From contig LNKV01000046.1 of NCBI GenBank assembly GCA_001465935.1, positions 1-64,000 on the forward strand: a stretch of 64,000 bases of DNA, written 5' to 3'. A model generated the notes under the pieces. That model was not told where the DNA came from, ran no database searches, and was given only the letters and a program-made list of their open reading frames with translations. This document shows positions 23,380-33,445 of the stretch, one piece after another. The number at the start of each line of letters is the position of its first letter. Within the stretch, counting starts at the first letter, position 1. Both the position numbers and the translations under genes were made by a program. This stretch comes from Clarireedia homoeocarpa. Its lineage: Eukaryota; Ascomycota; Leotiomycetes; Helotiales; Rutstroemiaceae.

Positions 23380-24092
23380 CTTGAGTACTGTTGTGTTTAT
23401 TTATCGATTACGTATCTTGTTGTCGATGGAGGCTTTTCCGATATTTCGATGATTAGATTTTTCTTCGGTGTGCGCTGTGTATGTATGAAATATCATAATG
23501 TGAGCAGGGGGGTCCAGATATATATACCTTTTTGGAGCAAAAATTCGAGTCCTTGAGTTGAAAATCTAGCTTTTCTCTCTCCACTTCTCTGTACATACGT
23601 TTTGAATGTTTACTAAAATGTATAATAGCCGCGGGCAGGTCTTCGACCACGGTTGGCGGTTTGGATGACAATTTGGACGAGCTCTCAGTAAGAAGTTCCA
23701 CTCCAATGTGACTCCATAGTCAACAAAAGTAAGCTCTTATTTAGGTTTGAGGCATATCATAGGAATGAAGTATTCGGAAAGAAGACACAATGAGAATTAT
23801 AAACATTCTAAATCTAATCACAGTGGTCGTTTGCCCTGTTTCACACGGCTGTTCGCGGCAACGCTAGTTGCTACCGATATCAGAAGGGCCTCTCTTTCCT
23901 TTTACCTTTATTGGCTGGATCGAATGAATGAGACCCGACGTTGTGCTATCCGAATTGGTTTCTAGAACTCTTGTGATTTGATGGTGACGAAGTGTTCGAG
24001 AAGTTGGAGTGGATACTTACACTATTTTTCTTGGGTGGGGGGCCGACTAGGTCCTACCAAGAACTTGGAATTTTTAAGTGGGTAACTCGACA
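23380..24092. other. intergenic, no gene supported
   Basis: Short minus frame 23453-23701 and plus frame 23747-23965 are open but featureless. The stretch leads into the MITE at 24093. Confidence 0.45.
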
Positions 24093-24393
24093 TACTCTCC
24101 CCTCCCAAGAACAAATGTTATTTGGTGGGTTTTGCCACAGAGGGTATANNNNNNNNNNNNNNNNNNNNNNNNNNNNNNNNNNNNNNNNNNNNNNGGGTAT
24201 AAACAAGGGGGTTTAACCACTCAAAATTGAAGGTTTTGTATCTATCATTGACTAAGATCCCTTCCTCAATTTCTCCGAGGGATCTTCGATGTAAAAAGGA
24301 CTATTCTGAGTAGTTAAAACCCTCTTTTTGCATCCTAGTTACTTCAGTAGTAAAAATCTACTTTTTAACATTTATTCTTGGGAGAGGAGAGTA
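24093..24393. mobile_element. foldback MITE, copy 1 (contains assembly gap)
   Basis: The termini TACTCTCCCCTCCCAAGAAC and its imperfect inverse at 24366-24393 are flanked by TA, as expected for Tc1/mariner-type MITEs. Long inverted arms cover about 24093-24227 and 24303-24393. It shares arm sequence (GTGGGTTTTG, AACCACTCAAAAT) with copy 2 at 28260. The 46-N gap at 24149-24194 lies in the left arm, bounded on both sides by GGGTATA. Confidence 0.8.
24149..24194. other. assembly gap (46 N)
   Basis: A run of N. The flanking GGGTATA copies suggest overlapping contig ends rather than missing sequence. Confidence 0.99.
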
Positions 24394-24749
24394 CTGCTCT
24401 TTGTGGATGCCCAGATAGACGCCGTCGGCTGTTTCGATTCTGGGCCACTTCGAGCTTAATGAAGGTCGTAGTCGCCCGCAATGAAAAGCCTCACATTTTC
24501 GACCGCGGCCATCATAGGCTGAGCTTTTAACAAAAAATATGGAAAGGAAGTATACAGACGTTAGACCAACAAATAGTATGGATCAATTTGTAGTTCGAAA
24601 AACTAAAATGTAGAAGCAATATTTTGTTCAACTAGATTTCGTTTATGTTCTATCCCAACAGTACTGTCTGATAATAATGAATGTTCACACAAGAAACACG
24701 CCCCAATCACTGCATACTAGCCACACCCTTTTAGATTGTTCCTAAACAC
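24394..24749. other. intergenic, no gene seen
   Basis: AT-rich sequence between the MITE and the 3' end of the FAD monooxygenase gene. Confidence 0.5.
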
Positions 24750-27525
24750 CTATTCCCTCTTGGAAACACTGGTTCGAGTCATAGCCAACTCCCTCCAGTA
24801 CCAACACCCAACCATGGCAGCACCAGGACCAACGGCTACACTGGCCAAGAGCAGAATAATTGCAACTTTGCTCACATCAAGAGTCGTTCGTCCCACACGT
24901 TTGAGGTCCCAAATAGCATTAACACACCATCCATATGAAGCTATATTCAATGCCCAGAAGTCTGCGGCAAATTGATTGCGTAGACCATCTCCAAGACTTT
25001 CCGGTTCTGAGAACATGAATACCGAGCGGAGTGTCAATTCTGGGCTACCAGAAAACAGTATATTGAACATCACCGAAAAGTGAAGGGCAACTCCAGATAG
25101 GAATGCGAAAAGATAGATGCCCTTAAGATATGACAAGTCTTTTGGTTGTTCCGCGGCGAACGGCGTCATAGAGTCTTTCGGCGGGCTTACTCGCTTGTGA
25201 ATGATGGAGAAGAGGTATGTCAGCAAAGATGCAAGCATAGGCGCCACTTGCCAGAAGGCTCCGAAGTTTTGGATTGTGGTTGAATCCTTCCACGGGAAGA
25301 ATACCAAAATGGTGGGTACAACATAACCAATCAAAATGGCGGGAAGCAGAACTCGAACGTAGTGAACCGGCACCAATCGTGATAATGGCCACCAATATGA
25401 CTCGGCATTCGAGAACAGTGTATAGGCGATGTACCAAAATGGCATAACAACACCTGCGCCACACAATTGGCAAAGGGTCAACCAGATAGTAGGGCTGCGG
25501 CTGGGTCAGTTTCGATATAGCACATCAGACTCATTTGAATGAATGAAGTAAGAAAATGTCTTACAGAGCAAGTAGATTCATGTCATTCCTCTTCCGGCAA
25601 GCCTCAATGAGCCAGATCGAAAGAGGCTGAGTGATCATACCGAGGAAATATAACACCAATGTACCGAATTGCTTGTCGTAGCCTGCAAATCCAGGCGTAA
25701 ATGCAGCAGACAGAAGAGTCAACAATGAGTCTAGAGGGCCAATTCCAGTGAAGTTTCGCTTCAAAGAAGTGTTTGCATCGTATGGAAAGACACCGGTATT
25801 CATGACGACATCTAGTGCATTTGACAAGCCATAACTCTGGGGTCGAATCCACATTCCATAATAGCCACCGGCAGCGCATGCCAAGTAGAACAAAATTTGT
25901 ACATAGCCATATATGCCTCTGGGTGATGGTTCGGCGGCGAGTTCATCCTTGAACGGGATCAACTTGGGACGAGGTGCAAGTTCGACCATGTCTAACTTTT
26001 CTGCAGCTGGTAGATTGCCTGAAAAATTAAACATGACATCTTCGGAGTCGGTCATGGGAAGGAGGGTAAGAGCGACGAATTTATGAAACCCGTCAACCAT
26101 GGCTTCCGTACGTTGCTGTTCGTGGGAGGCGTCCAATAGAGACTGGGCTCGATCTTCCCGAAGCTTTTGCAAGTTGTCGAATAGGGCGGTTATTTGCTGA
26201 GTGGTCAGCGAATTAGGTGACTTTGCCAATTCTTTAACCAGCGCATTAGTCAATGCTGCAGCACTCTCAATCGCTGCATTACCGCCGTGGCCTCCAATTG
26301 GGTGAACCTAGATTTCGTAAAGTCAGTGGCAGGAATCTTTAGCTTATTTCAGCGTGCATTACCTTGTGGGCAGAATCTCCAATTGTAATAATCCTATCAT
26401 AATTCCATTTCTTGTACACGTATTCTGGTAGAGCCGTCAATGTTGCAGTTATCTGTTTCTTTTGCAGATCGCCAAATGTGAGTTCCGGAGTGATTGGGTC
26501 ATTTTCATGTTCCTTGAGTATCTTGGCTTGTTCTTCTTTGGTATAACGAGGGATATCGGAGCCATATAGTGTTTGTGGGTGCTTGAAGAAAAAGAACCAA
26601 TAGACGCGACCCTGAGGACCACCATTTATCAGATAAGATGTCTTTTCACGGAAGACGGAATGTAGGTTGCCAGGTTCGAGCCCTTCGATGGGATTGGAGA
26701 TTCCGAAGATACAACTGTAATCACATTTGACATCTAAGACGAGTTAGCAACTATGAAGCTTTCCTGAGTTTCGCATTATAACAAAGGTAGTGGTGATATT
26801 TCGAACAGCGATTCAAAGAACGAGGCAATCGAGGATCGCTAAATCAGCAGTTCAAAGCAAATAAATATATGAACACGGGGAAAGTAAATGCACCACATAC
26901 TGTTCTGTTCTCCTGGTGGAAAATAGCCAGGAACCTTGGATTCGGCCAGCCTCCACATCTCCGACCTAGTTGTGCTATGAATGCCATCACCTCCAACTAG
27001 TAGGTCCCCAGAAAATGTTGATCCATCTACCATTGTGGCCGTCACCCCCTTCTCATGCAGATCGATTTTTTCCAGTCGTTTGTCTGTCAAGACTTTCGAT
27101 TTGTCTTTAATGTTATCATAGAGAACCTGCAGAACCATCTGACGATCGAGAAACAGAATAGGATAGCCATGCCTGCGCGAATGTAAGATTTCGTCCTGCT
27201 ACTAGTCGGTGGGATATCCTGACCTTTGGACGAACGAATGCCGCATGCCCGAATGTCCTGCAATTCGTTCTCCCTTGCTGTTTCGGAAGTTGAACATGTC
27301 CACAGGTGGTGCCAAATCCAAGATAGTGTCGAATAAGCCTAGCTGATCAAGAATACGATTTCCGTGTGGAAGAAGTCCGATGGATGCTCCAACTTGCGGG
27401 GCTATCTTGGAGTACCCTTCTAGAACCACAAAATCGATGCCATTCAATTGCAGCATGTTTGCCAGGCTGAGGCCAGCAACACTGCCGCCTACAATAACTA
27501 CCTTGAACTGTTTTTTCTCCGCCAT
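24750..27525 (-). CDS. FAD-dependent monooxygenase fused to a C-terminal polytopic membrane domain
   Basis: Exons 27525..27224, 27172..26901, 26733..26363, 26307..25565 and 25494..24750 give 2433 nt, 810 residues. The N-terminal 420 residues are a PHBH/PaxM-class flavoprotein: dinucleotide motif VVIVGGSVAGLSLANML at 9-25, GDLLVGGDGIHSTTR, and GDSAHK completed by VHPIGGHGGNAA across an intron (the second FAD contact). After a linker, about eight hydrophobic helices follow to the end, including FYLACAAGGYYGMWI, VVMPFWYIAYTLF, LLPAILIGYVVPTILVFF and AIILLLASVAVGPG. PaxM-like enzymes epoxidise prenylated intermediates in fungal meroterpenoid and indole-diterpene pathways, and such pathways also use small membrane terpene cyclases. 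A two-step fusion is therefore possible, but the substrate is unknown. Acceptor 25500 is an in-frame alternative for the last exon (812 residues). Confidence 0.85.
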
Positions 27526-28259
27526 TTTGATGTTGACGCTCTTCCGGCGTCGACAGCTTTCTGGTTCAGATGGAGAGAGAAAGCATTAATCTTTTGAGGC
27601 GGAACAAGAGATAAGATATACTTTAGATCGAGTGCTTTATCCATCACTCATTGGCTGTTTGATGAGAAAAAGACCCTAACTCCACGTGGGAAACTGGGTC
27701 AATCGAATCCGAATCCGCGTCAACACCCTAAAGAAAAGATCGACACGCAAACTTACTGCTTGCGGTATCTAGACGGACACTAGACGGACATGCATTCTGC
27801 AATGAACCTGGATACTCACGCCAGGAAGGCTGTCCGCAAGAGGCTTTTGGCTCCTGAATTCCGGGGTCTTCTCAGTTTGGGAATAGCATCAGAAACATAG
27901 ACTGGGCCCAGAGACATTTGGCGATCTTGCCAAGTTGAGGGGGCTCCATCTGTTGGCATTTTGTTCTCTGCAATTTGCATTCTTCTGCACTGGAAGTTCT
28001 AATTCGTACACGTCTCTTATTTCCCACTAAGCAGGACATCAAGCGTCCTCCACTTTCAAGGGTGCCGCACAGACTCTGGAATCGAAGCCTTGAGTTCCAA
28101 GAGACTTGGAATGTAGAATTAAAGGGTTCTTTCTGTAACTGCAGATTGTTGGCCCCTGACTGTTCATCATCACACACGGCCTGATGACACACGGCCTGAT
28201 GTTGATTCTTCATGCGAAGTAGCTCGTTAACCTGTTCTAGAATGGTGGAGAAATATTTG
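27526..28259. other. intergenic, FAD monooxygenase promoter region
   Basis: Immediately upstream of the monooxygenase start. No gene is supported. A short tandem CACACGGCCTGATGA duplication lies at about 28172-28201, next to MITE copy 2. Confidence 0.45.
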
Positions 28260-28484
28260 TACTATGCCCCCCCCCCCCCCAAGAACAAAGGTTATTCGGT
28301 GGGTTTTGACACAGAGGGTATAAACAGGGGGGATAACCACTCAAAATTGAAGGTTTTGTATCCGAGGTATCTTCGCTGTACTATAAAAAGGACTATTTTG
28401 AGTGGTTAAAACCCCCTGTTTGCACCCTCGCTACTTCTGTGGCAAAACCCGCCAAATAACCTTTGTTTTTGGGGGGGCATAGTA
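28260..28484. mobile_element. foldback MITE, copy 2 (complete)
   Basis: It begins TACTATGCCCCC and ends GGGGGGGCATAGTA. Arms 28260-28347 and 28394-28484 are inverted copies over nearly their full length, separated by a loop of about 46 bp. TA flanks both ends. There is no coding capacity. It abuts a second, unrelated element starting at 28485. Confidence 0.85.
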
Positions 28485-28670
28485 AAAGTGACGCCACTTC
28501 TAGAGAAGTGAAGTGGACTAGGCCGGTTTTATACTACTAGGTCTTGCCTAGTTATTTTTTGTTTCTCGCTTGGCTTTGTCTGATGAAGCCGAGGATTGAG
28601 ACTTTTACCACTGCGCTATGAACGCAAACCGGGCTCATAATTGCAAAAGGGTAAAAGTGGCGTCACTTTT
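28485..28670. mobile_element. second MITE family, TIR AAAGTGACGCCACTT
   Basis: AAAGTGACGCCACTT at 28485-28499 reappears inverted as AAGTGGCGTCACTTT at 28656-28670. Each end is flanked by TA. The 186-bp body has no frame. The first 27 bases recur exactly at 33047-33073. Confidence 0.7.
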
Positions 28671-28743
28671 ACAATCTTGCCGAGATAAATTTTGGCTGCG
28701 TATTCCCTTCCTGCCAATCAGAATACCTTCCACCAACCTAAGC

Positions 28744-28780
28744 TACTCTCCCCTCCCAAGAACAAATGTTAAAAAGTGGG
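28744..28780. mobile_element. solo end of the copy-1 type MITE
   Basis: TACTCTCCCCTCCCAAGAAC followed by AAATGTTAAAAAGT matches the outer arm of the element at 24093-24393. No second arm follows, so it is a truncated remnant. Confidence 0.65.
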
Positions 28781-29226
28781 AGTATGCCCAAGACAAGGAA
28801 GTTACTCCACAGTCTCCAATTTTATAACTTCAGAGCTCACTGTTTAGGTTAATTTACGGAATGAAGTCTAAAACCCCGTCTTCTGAATGGATGGTGACCT
28901 GCATAACGAAGAAGACCGGAGGACGAAGACTCAACACCTGTACGCGGTATCCTCTACGAACCTCAAGGCTTTATCCTTGAGAGCCAAGATTGAGTCGCTT
29001 TGCTTTAATGTCTCCCCCGATGACACTATTGCGCCTACGAACGATACTCGACGAATTTTCACGATCTGAATAGCTTCACGATACGATCCTCTACTTTCGA
29101 CCTTCACTTGCATATCGTAACCTCGGCGAAAATATAAAGAGGAACAAGGCGGGTTATGATTATTGATAGGATTTATTTGGGTTAAGGAAAGGAGGAGAGT
29201 ATAGTTGATATATAGGACCTACGATC

Positions 29227-29420
29227 GATTCTCGACGAATTTTCACAAATCTGAGGGAAAGAGAAAGGATTCTCAACGAATTTCACAAGCTGAAGAGAAG
29301 GGATTCTCACTAATATTCACAACTTGGGGGAAGGAGAAGGGATTCTCAACGAATTCTCACAACTTGGGGGAAGGAGAAGGGATTCTCAACGAATTCTCAC
29401 AATCTGAGGGAAGGAGAAGG
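29227..29420. repeat. minisatellite, five units of 34-41 bp
   Basis: Units start with GATTCTC at 29227, 29268, 29302, 29341 and 29381. The last three are 39-40 bp and nearly identical (GATTCTCAACGAATTCTCAC then AACTTGGGGGAAGGAGAAGG). A related isolated unit lies at about 29046-29073. Confidence 0.85.
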
Positions 29421-30526
29421 GCATTGATCAAATAAGAAGGAAGGGACTGCCTCGCAGATTATCGGACACTAGCGATATCTGCTATAGGCCATCATCATAT
29501 ACAAAGGGAAACTGGGAGGGAGGTATCTGAGACTGCTTCTCGCTGTCGAGAACCCTTTGTAACAATATTACGAGATAGGGGGGAACCTGGAGTAGCTGTC
29601 TCTTTCCTGCGGCTTAAGGGAAGTTACTTGTCTAAGGAGAAGCCTGTTAAATTAAGAACACTCACTATAACTGGATAGAGGAATTTTGCTAGTTTCTCCT
29701 TTGTAAATAATCTATACCGCCAGCAGCTAGCTGCTGGACGACCTACTATAGTCTCGGACTCACACAGGTCGTTAAAATGAAAAAAAAGAAAAAAAAAAAA
29801 AAAAAAAAAAAAAGAAGAAGAAGACCTTCAGATACATGCCAAGAAATCGCTTAGCTTGGAGAAAGAAAACCCGAGAAAGGAGCAGTTAGATGGAGGATGC
29901 TCAACCCGGTCCCGAAAACCTCGAACCCACGTCGGCTTGTCACTTAGACGACCTAAGGTCGCACAGTGGTCTTTCCCACCTATATTCAACGGAATGATCC
30001 CTCCGAGCAGCCGCCGAAAACTCCACTCGAAACTTCAAGATTTAACTTTCTCCCAAGGCAGAGAAAGATTATCATGAGACGACAATCTCTTCCTTATAGG
30101 TCGCTCATCTCGTGAGCTGCCTCGTTTCTCCACCGATTGAACCTCATAATTACAAGTGTCGGGTACTGTTCAGAAACTCGTACGTGTGTAGAAGACGTCG
30201 AAAACCCCTGTTCTTTTCAAGTCTCAAAGCTAGAAGTCTATGCTCTCTACCTTTCGTGCTTTGCGAATTTTCCTTGTCTTGCTCCTTGCGGTCCTGGGTG
30301 TTGCTTTGTACAAGAAGGATAAGTAATTGTCATTTCCATGTCTGTTTAGATTCAAGAGTCCGGAAACTCGCAACGAAAACAAATCCTATTGAAACTCATC
30401 ACAACGCCTTGATGGCATGATATCTTGCTCTTAGTCACTGTTTGCTTACTACCATACTACAATATCAACCCAGTATAGTTTCAGAGATTTTGCTAGTCCC
30501 GTTAAACGACACGCCGTCCTGCAGCA
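29421..30526. other. intergenic, possible retroposon relic with A-rich tail
   Basis: No gene is supported. A 34-base A-rich tract at 29780-29813, followed by GAAGAAGAAG, could be the tail of a decayed retroposon lying to its left. No reverse transcriptase or endonuclease motif was found. The right end is the promoter of the Pth11-like gene. Confidence 0.35.
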
Positions 30527-31868
30527 ATGGCACTTGAAGAGAGGGCCCTGACGATTGTTATCGTCAACTTTGTGTTCCTGGGCATTTCTACCATTTTCTT
30601 TGCACTACGATGTTGGGTTCGAATGTCGCGGGATGCCTTTGGGTTAGATGATTGGTTGCTGGCTTTGGGTTGGGTAATGTTTGTGATCAATGTTGCATTT
30701 TCATCAATGGCTGCAGTTCATGGTTTGGGTGTCCATAACTTAACAATCACTGCAGCGGAAATGGGTCCCGCAGTCAAGGTCAGTAAACAAACTCATTAGA
30801 AACAACTAATAATAGCTAACATACCTGTAGTACTTCACCCTCTTCCAAATTTTCACCCTTACTGGCACCCTCCCCGTCAAAGCCAGTGTGTGTGTCTCCC
30901 TTCTAAGAATCACCCCCAACCCGCTATACAAGAAGATTCTTTGGGCCATCATTGCCGGCTCCATTGCAACCATCCTCACCTCAGATATCTCCGTCTTCGC
31001 AACATGTCGTCCCATGGCGTATACATGGGACAAGACGATCGAAGGAGGAAAGTGTAGCACCGTGCAAGCCATCCTCGTGCTCAGTTATGTGTTCTCAGCT
31101 ATGAACATCATCACTGATTGGTCGACGGCGATTCTCCCTGCATTCATTGTGTACGATTTGAAACTCTCCTTGAGAATCAAGATCGCTATTACCTTCTTGC
31201 TAGGAATGGGTATCCTGTAAGTGCATCTGTACCATGATCGAAGTGCTAGAAACTGACGTGCACGTGCAATAGGGCAAGCATAGCAACAATCGTCCGCATG
31301 AAATACTTTCCCTACTACAAAGCAACCTTAGACTATCTCTGTAAGTTGCCTCATCCCAAACCCTGCGGATCCCCCTCCCCAATCTTACTAACACCCCCTA
31401 GACCTCGTAGCCCCCATCGTCTGGTGGTCCACCGTTGAAATCGGCCTCGGCATATCTGCCGCCTCACTCAGTGCGCTCCGGCCCCTCATGCGCTTCATTT
31501 TCGGGTCCTCGAACGCGCTCTCGGGGCCCTCTGACGGCGTGTCTCCGCCCGACCCGCAGACTTCTCGCGCAAAAGGCTACTTGCGCGCGCGCGCCATCAA
31601 GCTACAGGATATCAAGGACGGGCTCGCGACGACCATCGTTACTGGGACGGGTAATCACAGTAAAGAGAGTGTGGGGAGCGAAGGTGATAAGGGGAGTCAG
31701 AAGGGGATCTTGGCTGCGATTGGAGAGGATGGTGAGAGGGAGAGGGAGAGGGAGTTGGAGGGGAGGGTCAGTAAGGATGGGGGGATTAGGGTTACGCAGA
31801 ATTATAAAGTAGATAAGGGGGAGGGTGTGGGTGCGGGATTGGAGAGGAGGACGGAAGATATGGTTTAA
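30527..31868 (+). CDS. integral membrane protein, fungal rhodopsin-like (SAT4/Pth11-type)
   Basis: Exons 30527..30778, 30831..31216, 31273..31340 and 31402..31868 give 390 residues. Seven hydrophobic helices are visible: IVIVNFVFLGISTIFFALRC, DDWLLALGWVMFVINVAFSS, FTLFQIFTLTGTLPVKASV, ILWAIIAGSIATILTSDISV, ILVLSYVFSAMNIITDWSTA, IAITFLLGMGIL and LVAPIVWWSTVEIGLGISAA. The family hallmarks R-[WC]-R near helix 1, F-x-x-DDW at helix 2, and ATCRPMAYTWD followed by a conserved cysteine are present. No N-terminal CFEM domain is seen. The tail (about residues 275-390) is cytosolic and charged. Pth11-like members include surface sensors in plant pathogens, but most are uncharacterised. Confidence 0.87.
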
Positions 31869-32181
31869 GTGGATGAATGCATGCATACATTCTAGGTGTC
31901 AAATCACGCATATATTAGACGCGTGTGATGAGAGATTCGCAATTTTATAAACAAAACAGAACAGAACAGAACGAATAGAAGACAGACAGGCAGACAGCTT
32001 CCCGGGGCAGGACCTACAGCTATATTCTGCTACGGCATGATTCTAGAACCTGCTTGTATTCGACTATTATGGCCTTATAGATATACATACGTTTCGAAAA
32101 GAGGCGATGATACAGTAGATACCATTTCTATTTCAATCAAGTTAACGAACACCAAAAATCCCCACCCAAAAAAAAAAATAA

Positions 32182-32243
<62 letters not shown>

Positions 32244-33061
32244 CGTGAATCACAGCACCGACTACTTTACGCATCCCATTTCCCAAACCCCTCCTTAAAT
32301 CTCAACCTAATCTCTGCAACGAAACAAACCCCCCATTGCAGAAGATCGCTCGACCGCTCGACCGAATCCAAATCCACCTACTACTCACTCCCCCCTTTCA
32401 CGTACAACCAACATATACGATACAATAAATACCAGACAACCCTTACTTACCCCCCCTACCCCCCCTACCCTCCGAAGCATCAGCAGCCGGCCCCTCCCCC
32501 CCTCCACCAGCCCTTCAACCCCGAGACGCAAATAAATCCCTTCCAAAAAAAAAAAAAAAAACAAGCCACCACACCACACCACACAGCACAGTGCAACCCC
32601 AACCCCAATCCAATCCTACGGTATCAGTATGCTGTTCCTTGGTAGATAAGATACTGTAAGCCAGCGCCGCCCTCCCTCGGTTTGTAGAGAGAAATATTTC
32701 TCCCAAGCTTACTTACATAGTGACACCATTCTGTTACGCCGGACTAGTATACTTCGTACTAAAGCAGACTTACAAGACAAGACAAGGGAAGGAAGTACAT
32801 TACGGCTGTATGTAAAATGAAGCAAAACCACCGCCTGATTTCCTCATCATTTCGTCTAGAGCTGGGATCCATCCTATTAGATCCCTCGTGTTTATCGAAG
32901 TGTATCTGTACACAGTTAGGTAAAGTTCAATTGACGCCGATTTTCCACGTTCACCAGATATCAATTGTAATCACGTTCTTCTCTCCAAAAGAAAAAAATC
33001 ACCGTAAAGAAAATCATGTCACCAAGTCGGATTGTGTGAAAACTCCAAAGTGACGCCACTT
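31869..33061. other. intergenic, simple-repeat and C-rich
   Basis: It holds an AAATA/AAAT microsatellite at 32168-32243 and a C-rich, A-run segment at 32380-32600. No gene is supported. Confidence 0.5.
32168..32243. repeat. (AAAAT)n/(AAAT)n microsatellite
   Basis: An A-run passes into AAATA, AAAAAT and finally AAAT units over about 75 bp. Confidence 0.9.
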
Positions 33062-33073
33062 CTAGAGAAGTGA
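33047..33073. repeat. 27-bp exact copy of MITE-family-2 terminus
   Basis: Identical to 28485-28511 (AAAGTGACGCCACTTCTAGA and the following 7 bases). No other end is found nearby. Confidence 0.75.
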
Positions 33074-33445
33074 CAATTTGGGCTTATATTTGGTTTCACA
33101 GGTAGATTTTACTTGATGACACTCTTTGCTTTGCTTCCTAGGGATTCCCACGAATAGCATGCCAATACCGTGGGGGGTTGGAAGGATTACCAAAACCATA
33201 GATAACCACTGCCCACTTGCGAGTTCTTACCTTATATTCGGTGAAGGCATGGAAATTTGAAGGTCAATGAGAGAACCCGTGTTAGGTTTGCAGGGATGCA
33301 GCCCTACTTCAAGGGCGTAATGAAGCCATTTTAGTGCGATCTCCATATCGACCATAAAGATTGGTGCACGAAGGCATGGATTTGGAAGGAGGGAGGAGCA
33401 GGAGTAGGCATATGACAAAAGGAAGAACAGAAGCAGGATCTCCAT
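33062..33445 (-). CDS. candidate small secreted cysteine-containing protein
   Basis: Exons 33445..33231 and 33137..33062 would encode 96 residues. The N terminus MEILLLFFLLSYAYSC looks like a signal peptide. Five cysteines are present (SC, NPC, HPC, KEC, STC). The unspliced frame ends in a TAA that lies inside a perfect donor AG|GTAAGA, and acceptor CCTAG at 33138 restores an open frame. The C-terminal codons and stop derive from the MITE-related 27-bp repeat. I do not recognise a family. It could be a lineage-specific effector-like gene or a chance combination. Confidence 0.25.

Noticed and set aside
28595..28640. tRNA-like A-box (TAGCGCAGTGG on the minus strand) suggesting a tRNA or SINE
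   Set aside because: The B-box-like bases follow only a few nucleotides later and no cloverleaf can be drawn; the MITE ends explain the block better.
29227..29420. Regularly spaced repeats resembling a CRISPR array
   Set aside because: Units are head-to-tail without unique spacers, in a eukaryotic genome; a minisatellite.
29925..29990. B-box-like GGGTTCGAGG on the minus strand
   Set aside because: The neighbouring bases do not pair as a T-stem and no acceptor stem is visible.
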